In this document: positions 1 to 3,826 of the stretch, one piece after another | Position numbering within the stretch: position 1 is the first letter of the stretch | Layout of the letters: each line of letters begins with the position of its first letter | NCBI GenBank assembly: GCA_964364745.1 | Contig: CAYINJ010000018.1 | Location: 1-11,497, forward strand | Direction: 5' to 3' | Origin: CAYINJ01 sp964364745 | Lineage (GTDB): Bacteria > Patescibacteriota > Patescibacteriia > JACRDY01 | DNA length: 11,497 bases | The notes under the pieces: generated by a model | Database searches by the model: none | The model's input: the letters and a program-made list of their open reading frames with translations, nothing else | Told to the model about the DNA's origin: nothing | Position numbers and translations under genes: made by a program

Positions 1-267
1 CTCGTCGGGTTCTTCGCCGTCCGGATCCGCCTCACCGCCCGCAGTTTAATCGTCTTGGATTCGCGGGAGGGGCTGATTAACATTTTGTTTGACTTCTTCT
101 CCGTGCCGATCGTCCGCCTGGGGCAGTGGCTAGCCACTAAATTGTCGCGGATAAATGTCTTTGTCTTTTTACTCGACTTCGTCATCGAAGCGCCACTCAA
201 GATTGTCTTAGGTATCATCGAGGACTGGTTCTTGTTCCTACGGGAAAAGAAAGAAGAGGTATACTAA
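1..267 (+). CDS. C-terminal part of a hypothetical membrane protein (5' end outside window)
   Basis: The reading frame is open from the first base and stops at TAA 265-267, giving the last 88 or so residues of a longer protein. A TTG at 55 could serve as a start, but the frame continues upstream in the same style, so I treat the gene as truncated by the window. The visible part alternates hydrophobic stretches (for example INVFVFLLDFVIEAPLKIVL) with charged turns and ends in a lysine/glutamate-rich tail (REKKEEVY), as expected of an integral membrane protein with a cytoplasmic C-terminus. I recognise no catalytic motif and assign no function. A terminator 17 nt after the stop separates it from the mraZ operon, so it belongs to an upstream transcription unit. 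Confidence 0.7.
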   Translation, partial: LVGFFAVRIRLTARSLIVLDSREGLINILFDFFSVPIVRLGQWLATKLSRINVFVFLLDFVIEAPLKIVLGIIEDWFLFLREKKEEVY

Positions 268-283
268 GAGTAGCCAGATCATT

Positions 284-307
284 AAGGGGCCCACGGGGTC
301 CTTTTTT
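284..307 (+). terminator. Rho-independent terminator after the upstream membrane-protein gene
   Basis: An AAGG/CCTT outer stem and a CCC/GGG inner stem are joined by a G-T wobble and one bulged G. The loop is ACG, and six T residues follow directly (302-307). It lies 17 nt beyond the stop of the upstream gene and just before the mraZ control region, so it insulates the two units. Confidence 0.75.
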
Positions 308-310
308 GAT

Positions 311-319
311 TGTGGATAA
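311..319 (-). promoter_or_regulatory. DnaA-box 9-mer, upstream copy
   Basis: The minus strand reads TTATCCACA, an exact match to the E. coli high-affinity DnaA box. It lies 12 nt upstream of the proposed mraZ -35 and shares a 10-mer (TTGTGGATAA) with the second copy at 377-386. Whether this organism's DnaA binds it is unknown. The site also contains a GTGG, so it could be an out-of-phase MraZ site instead. Confidence 0.45.
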
Positions 320-330
320 GTTTCAGGTGG

Positions 331-359
331 TTGATTGAAATAGTCCGGTGGTGTATAGT
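331..359 (+). promoter_or_regulatory. Likely sigma-70-type promoter of the mraZ operon
   Basis: A -35 TTGATT (331-336) and a -10 TATAGT (354-359) are separated by exactly 17 bp. Transcription would start near 366, giving an mraZ leader of about 42 nt. The -10 overlaps one GTGG repeat (358-361) and three more lie immediately downstream, an arrangement that fits repression by steric occlusion. The start site is inferred. Confidence 0.6.
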
Positions 360-377
360 GGTAATGCAGTGGAAGGT

Positions 378-386
378 TGTGGATAA
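378..386 (-). promoter_or_regulatory. DnaA-box 9-mer, downstream copy
   Basis: This is a second exact TTATCCACA on the minus strand, in the same orientation as the 311-319 copy and 67 bp from it, inside the mraZ leader. It contains the GTGG repeat at 379-382, so DnaA and MraZ would compete here if both bind. Confidence 0.45.
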
Positions 387-407
387 AAGTGGGGATTACT
401 CATTGAT

Positions 408-836
408 ATGTTTATCGGGGAATACGCCCATACCTTGGATGAAAAAGGCCGGCTGGCCATTCCAGTAAAGTTCCGATCGGAACTGAAAAAAGCCGTCATT
501 ACCAAGGGTCTGGACGGTTGTTTGGTGGTCTATCCGGCGGGCGAGTGGAAGAAGCTAGCCGACCGCTTGGCCGCCCTGCCAATTTCTCAAGCGAATCCCC
601 GGGCCTTTAGCCGCTTGATGCTCGCTGGTGCGATGGACGTGGCGGTCGACAACCAAGGTCGGGTGATGATCCCCGAGTATCTCCGCCGCTTTGCTAATCT
701 AACTAAAAAGGCGGTACTGGCCGGACTCTACAATCGAGTTGAAATCTGGGAAGAAGCCGCTTGGGGGCGATATCGGAAAGACCTGGAGGGTAAAAGCGCG
801 GCGATTGCCGAACAGCTCGGCGATCTCGGCGTCTAG
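408..836 (+). CDS. mraZ: Transcriptional regulator MraZ
   Basis: MraZ is the conserved first gene of the division/cell-wall cluster and a DNA-binding repressor of its own operon. The 142-residue product has the normal family length and two tandem SpoVT/AbrB-like swapped-hairpin domains. Each carries the hallmark DxxGR followed by an IP turn: DEKGRLAIP at residues 11-19 and DNQGRVMIP at 81-89. The MFIGEY N-terminus is typical of the family, which fixes the ATG at 408. No proper Shine-Dalgarno is present; the nearest G run (391-394) is 13 nt away and belongs to the operator array. The stop is 9 nt before rsmH, so the two are cotranscribed. The upstream GTGG repeats are its probable binding sites. 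Nothing suggests loss of function. Confidence 0.97.
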   Translation: MFIGEYAHTLDEKGRLAIPVKFRSELKKAVITKGLDGCLVVYPAGEWKKLADRLAALPISQANPRAFSRLMLAGAMDVAVDNQGRVMIPEYLRRFANLTKKAVLAGLYNRVEIWEEAAWGRYRKDLEGKSAAIAEQLGDLGV

Positions 837-845
837 CCCACGACC

Positions 846-1787
846 ATGGCCACCATTCATCAACCAGTTCTGCTGACTGCCATCATGGAGTATCTGAAAC
901 CCGCGCCGGGGCAGTGCATTATTGACTGCACCTTGGGCGGCGGGGGATACACCACGGCCCTAGCTCGGGCAGTCGGACCAACCGGTCAAGTGTTTGCGCT
1001 CGAGATTGATCCCGACGCGATTGCCCGCGCCACGGCCAGTGGTTTACCGGACAATGTCGTGGTGATCAACGCCTCATTTAAAGACCTAGCCCATGTTTTC
1101 CAACAGAGAATCAATCATCCTGTGGACGCTGTTGTCCTTGACCTGGGTTTATCATCTGACCAGTTGGTTGATCCGACGCGCGGCTTCTCGTTTGCCAGTC
1201 ATGGTCCGCTTGACTTCCGGTTCGATCCAGCGACGAGTTCACTAACCGGGTTTGAGATCATTGATACGTGGTCGGCGGCTCAGTTGGCCGAACTATTTCG
1301 CACGCTGGGTGATGAGCGCCTCGCTGGGCCCATCGCTTTCGCCATCGTGAAGCAGCGGCAAACTGAGCCGGTGACGACTACGAGTCAATTAGCCATCGTG
1401 ATCGAAGGCGTATATGCCAAGCACTTTAAGAAACCATCGCGTTTGCACCCGGCCACTAAAGTGTGGCAAGCGCTCCGGCTGGCGGTCAACGATGAGCTCG
1501 GCGCGTTGCGTGCCGCCTTGCCGGCGGCGGTGGAAATTCTCCGGCCCGGCGGGAAATTAGCGGTGGTGGCCTTCCATTCGGGGGAAGATCGGATCGTCAA
1601 GGAGTTCTTTCGACAAGCTAGCCGTGACTGCCGCTGCCAAAGTGACGCACCGGTCTGTCAGTGCGGTGGCCAGCAAGCGACGCTGACCGTGGTGACCAAA
1701 AAACCGGTCAGGCCCAGCCCGACCGAAATCGCCGCCAATCCGCGGGCCCGCAGCGCTAAGCTCCGGGTGGCACAAAAATGCTCGTAA
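846..1787 (+). CDS. rsmH: 16S rRNA m4C1402 methyltransferase RsmH
   Basis: RsmH (MraW) is a cytoplasmic SAM-dependent enzyme that methylates N4 of C1402 in 16S rRNA at the ribosomal P site. The 313-residue length equals that of the E. coli enzyme. Family landmarks occur in order: HQPVLL at the N-terminus, the SAM-binding loop DCTLGGGG (27-34), LDLGLSSDQL (98-107), RGFSF (112-116), PLDFRFD (121-127), FHSGEDRIVKEFF (243-255; most homologues have SL for SG), and a C-terminal NPRARSAKLRVAQ block (298-310). Two CxC pairs (C262/C264 and C271/C273) form a cysteine-rich insert also common in Gram-positive RsmH. The gene starts 9 nt after mraZ with no visible ribosome-binding site. A long hairpin begins 5 nt past its stop. 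Confidence 0.97.
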   Translation: MATIHQPVLLTAIMEYLKPAPGQCIIDCTLGGGGYTTALARAVGPTGQVFALEIDPDAIARATASGLPDNVVVINASFKDLAHVFQQRINHPVDAVVLDLGLSSDQLVDPTRGFSFASHGPLDFRFDPATSSLTGFEIIDTWSAAQLAELFRTLGDERLAGPIAFAIVKQRQTEPVTTTSQLAIVIEGVYAKHFKKPSRLHPATKVWQALRLAVNDELGALRAALPAAVEILRPGGKLAVVAFHSGEDRIVKEFFRQASRDCRCQSDAPVCQCGGQQATLTVVTKKPVRPSPTEIAANPRARSAKLRVAQKCS

Positions 1788-1792
1788 CTAGC

Positions 1793-1834
1793 GGCCGGCG
1801 TCTGAATACTGCTGTAGGTATGCAGACACCGGCC
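1793..1834 (+). other. Long intercistronic hairpin between rsmH and ftsL
   Basis: The two arms are symmetric with no bulges. GGCCGG pairs with CCGGCC, then comes a C-A mismatch, GTCTG pairs with CAGAC, then an A-G mismatch, and ATAC pairs with GTAT around an 8-nt loop (TGCTGTAG). That makes 15 pairs in 42 nt. No T tract follows, so it is not a standard terminator. It begins 5 nt after the rsmH stop and ends 13 nt before the ftsL ATG. It could set relative expression through mRNA processing or stability, or be a DNA palindrome for a regulator. The function is unknown. Confidence 0.75.
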
Positions 1835-1847
1835 CATCGATACGAGT

Positions 1848-2192
1848 ATGACCAGTTGGATCCAAAATCAAAATACCAAACAAAAAATTGACTCCGGCCA
1901 GCCCCGCTGGTCAACTAAAACGCTCAACTTGGTCTTGATCGGCCTAGTCGTTGGGGGCATCTTTGGCTACCTAGTTCAGGTCAACAACTCGGTGGTTAAT
2001 GCCTATCGGCTGCGGGATTTGGAGCACCAGTTCGGGAAAGTCAAATTGGTTAACCGAACGTTGGAAATTAATAATCAACAGCAACAGTCCGTCGATACGG
2101 TCTTAACGAAAGTCACCGCCTTGGGAATGGTCAAGACCAGTCAGGTCGAGTATCTGCCGGTCCCGGGAGGCAGCGTGGCCCTGGCTCGATAA
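1848..2192 (+). CDS. ftsL: FtsL-like division protein (septum-forming initiator family)
   Basis: This is a 114-residue bitopic membrane protein with a short polar N-terminus (1-25), one transmembrane helix at about 26-44, then an extracytoplasmic coiled-coil-like region (about 48-85, rich in Q, L and N). The C-terminal ALGMVKTSQVEYLPVP resembles the LGM-containing end of FtsL. Topology, size and position directly after mraZ-rsmH are those of FtsL, the divisome scaffold that partners DivIC/FtsB and activates the septal synthase. FtsL sequences diverge strongly, so the call rests mainly on context and architecture; a DivIC-like protein is the alternative. A 60-nt gap with a long hairpin precedes it, and the GAG 2 nt before the ATG is too close to be a useful ribosome-binding site. 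A terminator follows, so no ftsI is cotranscribed. Confidence 0.75.
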   Translation: MTSWIQNQNTKQKIDSGQPRWSTKTLNLVLIGLVVGGIFGYLVQVNNSVVNAYRLRDLEHQFGKVKLVNRTLEINNQQQQSVDTVLTKVTALGMVKTSQVEYLPVPGGSVALAR

Positions 2193-2215
2193 CCAAAAAA
2201 GAAAAAGGGGGCCGG

Positions 2216-2233
2216 CCCGGTGGCGGGTTTTTT
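2216..2233 (+). terminator. Rho-independent terminator ending the mraZ-rsmH-ftsL operon
   Basis: CCCG (2216-2219) pairs with CGGG (2224-2227) around GTGG, followed by TTTTTT, a G and six more T. Two preceding G residues can wobble-pair with the first T residues. An A-rich run (2195-2206) before the stem could extend it or make it work in both directions. Confidence 0.7.
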
Positions 2234-2243
2234 GTTTTTTGCG

Positions 2244-2249
2244 TATACT
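2244..2249 (+). promoter_or_regulatory. Possible -10 box of a leaderless tgt transcript
   Basis: TATACT lies 10 nt before the tgt ATG, so transcription would start about 4 nt upstream of the start codon. No good -35 or TG extension is visible; the upstream sequence is the terminator T tract. It is supported mainly by the same spacing at three other genes in the window. Confidence 0.4.
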
Positions 2250-2259
2250 GCCCAGCGGT

Positions 2260-3363
2260 ATGGCGATCTCATTTAAGATTCAGAAAAAAAGTAAAACCAC
2301 CGCTGGCCGGCGCGGGGTGATTCATACTCGGCATGGTGATATCGCCACGCCGGCTTTTATGACCATTGCCACTAAAGCGGCGGTCAAAAGTTTGGGGGCC
2401 GACGACCTTGCCGCCCTGGCGCCGGACATCGTTTTGTCCAATACTTACCATCTCTGGCGTCAGCCCGGGCATGAGTTAATTAAGCAGGCGGGCGGCTTGC
2501 ATCAGTTTATGCAGTGGCCCAAGCCCATTTTAACCGACAGCGGTGGCTATCAAGTGTTTTCGCTGGCCCAACACCGTCAACTGACGGAAGCGGGTGTGGA
2601 GTTCAAAGATCCTAAGACCGGCGAGCGGTGTTTCCTTTCGCCAGAAAAAGCCATTGATATTCAAACCGCTTTGGGAGTTGATCTCATGATGGTCTTAGAC
2701 GAATGCCCGCCTTACCCTTGTCCGAAAAAATACGCTGAAGATTCCCTAGCGCTAACTACGCGGTGGGCGGCGCGGTGTCAAGATCAATGGCAAAAACAAC
2801 CAGCGGCCGCTCGATGGGGGCGCGGGTTGTTTGGCATTGTGCAGGGGTCAGTCCACCAAAAATTGCGGGAGCAAAGTGCTCAAGAGATTACCGCGCTGGA
2901 TTTCGATGGCTATGCGATTGGTGGAGTGGCGGTGGGGGAGCCACGGGAGATGTTAGCCAAAGTATTACGCTGGACGATCCCGCACTTGCCCGCTGATCAG
3001 CCGCGTTACTTGATGGGGCTGGGCCGGCCCGAAGAAATCGTCGCGGCCGCTCTGGCCGGCGTGGATTTGTTTGATTGTGTGATTCCCACTCGCGAGGGGA
3101 GACATGGCCGGCTATTTATGTGGCGGAAAAAAGAATTGACGGGGAAGTTTTATCGGGCCATCAACATCACCAACCAAAAATGGCGGGCCGACCATACGCC
3201 GATCAATCCGAACTCGGATCAGCCGCTCCTGCGACACTACACCAAGGCCTACCTCCACCATCTTTTCAAAACCGAAGAGCCGCTGGCGTTGCGGCTGTCC
3301 ACTCTGAATAATGTGGAGTTTTATCTGGAGTTGATGTGCCGCATCCGCCAAGAGATAAAATAG
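2260..3363 (+). CDS. tgt: tRNA-guanine transglycosylase (queuine biosynthesis), zinc ligands missing
   Basis: TGT exchanges guanine 34 for preQ1 in GUN-anticodon tRNAs, a step of queuosine synthesis. The 367-residue product keeps the TIM-barrel active site: TDSGGYQVFSL with general acid/base D93, the base-recognition DEC at 147-149, FGIVQGS (191-197), GGVAVGE (221-227), and the nucleophile D272 in FDCVIPTREGRHG. I chose ATG 2260 because a longer in-frame TTG start at 2239 lies inside the terminator T tract. The C-terminal zinc motif CxCxxC...H is altered: the aligned positions read S319, Q321 and L324, with only the final His (H334, AYLHHL) kept. The frame is uninterrupted and both flanks align, so this is substitution rather than a frameshift. 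It is a single-gene unit between two terminators. Confidence 0.95.
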   Translation: MAISFKIQKKSKTTAGRRGVIHTRHGDIATPAFMTIATKAAVKSLGADDLAALAPDIVLSNTYHLWRQPGHELIKQAGGLHQFMQWPKPILTDSGGYQVFSLAQHRQLTEAGVEFKDPKTGERCFLSPEKAIDIQTALGVDLMMVLDECPPYPCPKKYAEDSLALTTRWAARCQDQWQKQPAAARWGRGLFGIVQGSVHQKLREQSAQEITALDFDGYAIGGVAVGEPREMLAKVLRWTIPHLPADQPRYLMGLGRPEEIVAAALAGVDLFDCVIPTREGRHGRLFMWRKKELTGKFYRAINITNQKWRADHTPINPNSDQPLLRHYTKAYLHHLFKTEEPLALRLSTLNNVEFYLELMCRIRQEIK

Positions 3364-3386
3364 GTCGGTAGTTGATTAGTTGTCTG

Positions 3387-3413
3387 GCGGCCAAGCGGCC
3401 GCTTTTTCTTTTT
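3387..3413 (+). terminator. Strong rho-independent terminator after tgt
   Basis: GCGGCC (3387-3392) pairs perfectly with GGCCGC (3397-3402) around an AAGC loop, followed by TTTTTCTTTTT (3403-3413). It lies 23 nt after the tgt stop. The T tract runs into the proposed -35 of the next promoter. Confidence 0.9.
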
Positions 3414-3439
3414 CATTCGCCCAGGAAATATGATATAAT
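3411..3439 (+). promoter_or_regulatory. Extended -10 promoter of the membrane protein-HSP100-transferase operon
   Basis: TGATATAAT (3431-3439) is a perfect extended -10 (TGn plus TATAAT). A weak -35 TTTCAT (3411-3416) sits 17 bp upstream. The expected start near 3446 is only about 3 nt before the ATG at 3449, implying a leaderless mRNA. The AGGAAA just upstream lies before the start site and cannot act as a ribosome-binding site. Confidence 0.75.
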
Positions 3440-3448
3440 CTAGCCATC

Positions 3449-3826
3449 ATGACCAGTCAAAACGTCTTCATGACCGCAGCCGGATTCGTCGGTCGAGAGC
3501 TGATCGGCGGAATGTTATATTACCCGATTTGGTGGTACGGCGCTGGTTTATTGGCGTTTCTGAAACGGCGAGGCCAGAGTTTACAAAATTTCGAAGCCAG
3601 CGTTGGCCTGACGGTCTGGATTATCAACTGGACTACGCCGATGTTCGGCCAATACGACATCTGGGGTAAAATTATTAGTTTCGGGGTGCGGACGGCGGTA
3701 ATTATTTTTAAGTCCGCCCAGGTGGTTTTGTACTGCCTGGGGCAACTGGTAATGATTCTCGGCTGGCTGGGGCTGCCCATGATCGTGGTCTGGGAACTTT
3801 GGTATCATCTATCGGCCTGGCTATGA
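3449..3826 (+). CDS. Small membrane protein of unknown function, coupled to the HSP100 gene
   Basis: The product has 125 residues and no signal-peptide cleavage site. One hydrophobic segment lies at about 18-37 (aromatic-rich, YYPIWWYGAGLLAFL). A long hydrophobic stretch at about 80-118 is enough for a helical hairpin. Between them is a polar linker with TPMFGQYDIWGK (63-74), which looks like a family signature. I do not recognise an enzymatic motif. My recollection is that similar short proteins precede membrane Clp-type ATPases in other Patescibacteria, but that is not checked here. Its stop overlaps the next start as ATGA (3823-3826), so the two are translationally coupled, suggesting a subunit, adaptor or membrane anchor for the ATPase. 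Transcription is probably leaderless from the promoter directly upstream. Confidence 0.85.
   Translation: MTSQNVFMTAAGFVGRELIGGMLYYPIWWYGAGLLAFLKRRGQSLQNFEASVGLTVWIINWTTPMFGQYDIWGKIISFGVRTAVIIFKSAQVVLYCLGQLVMILGWLGLPMIVVWELWYHLSAWL

Larger units (their letters stand above)
327..392 (+). promoter_or_regulatory. Phased GTGG repeat array, probable MraZ operator
   Basis: GTGG occurs at 327, 348, 358, 369, 379 and 389. The last five are spaced 10, 11, 10 and 10 bp apart. The first is 21 bp from the next, which is two helical turns with one missing unit. MraZ proteins from several bacteria bind G-rich direct repeats (TGGG- or GTGG-type) spaced about one turn apart upstream of their own gene and repress the operon. 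The repeats cover the proposed -10 and start site, so negative autoregulation by the adjacent MraZ is the natural reading. Binding itself is inferred. Confidence 0.7.

Noticed and set aside
301..400. Replication origin because of two DnaA boxes
   Set aside because: Only two boxes, no AT-rich unwinding stretch, and no dnaA or dnaN next door; a regulatory role at the mraZ promoter is more economical.
2239..2259. Longer tgt reading frame starting at TTG 2239
   Set aside because: It would start inside the T tract of the upstream terminator and adds residues before the family-typical N-terminus; ATG 2260 follows a -10 box at leaderless distance.
3190..3240. Frameshift as the cause of the missing TGT cysteines
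   Set aside because: The + strand frame I checked here shows no CxCxxC, and the conserved sequence on both sides is in one uninterrupted frame.
3799..3822. TTG start for the HSP100 gene 24 nt upstream
   Set aside because: ATG 3823 forms an ATGA overlap with the preceding stop, matching the identical overlap at 6624, so it is the better start.
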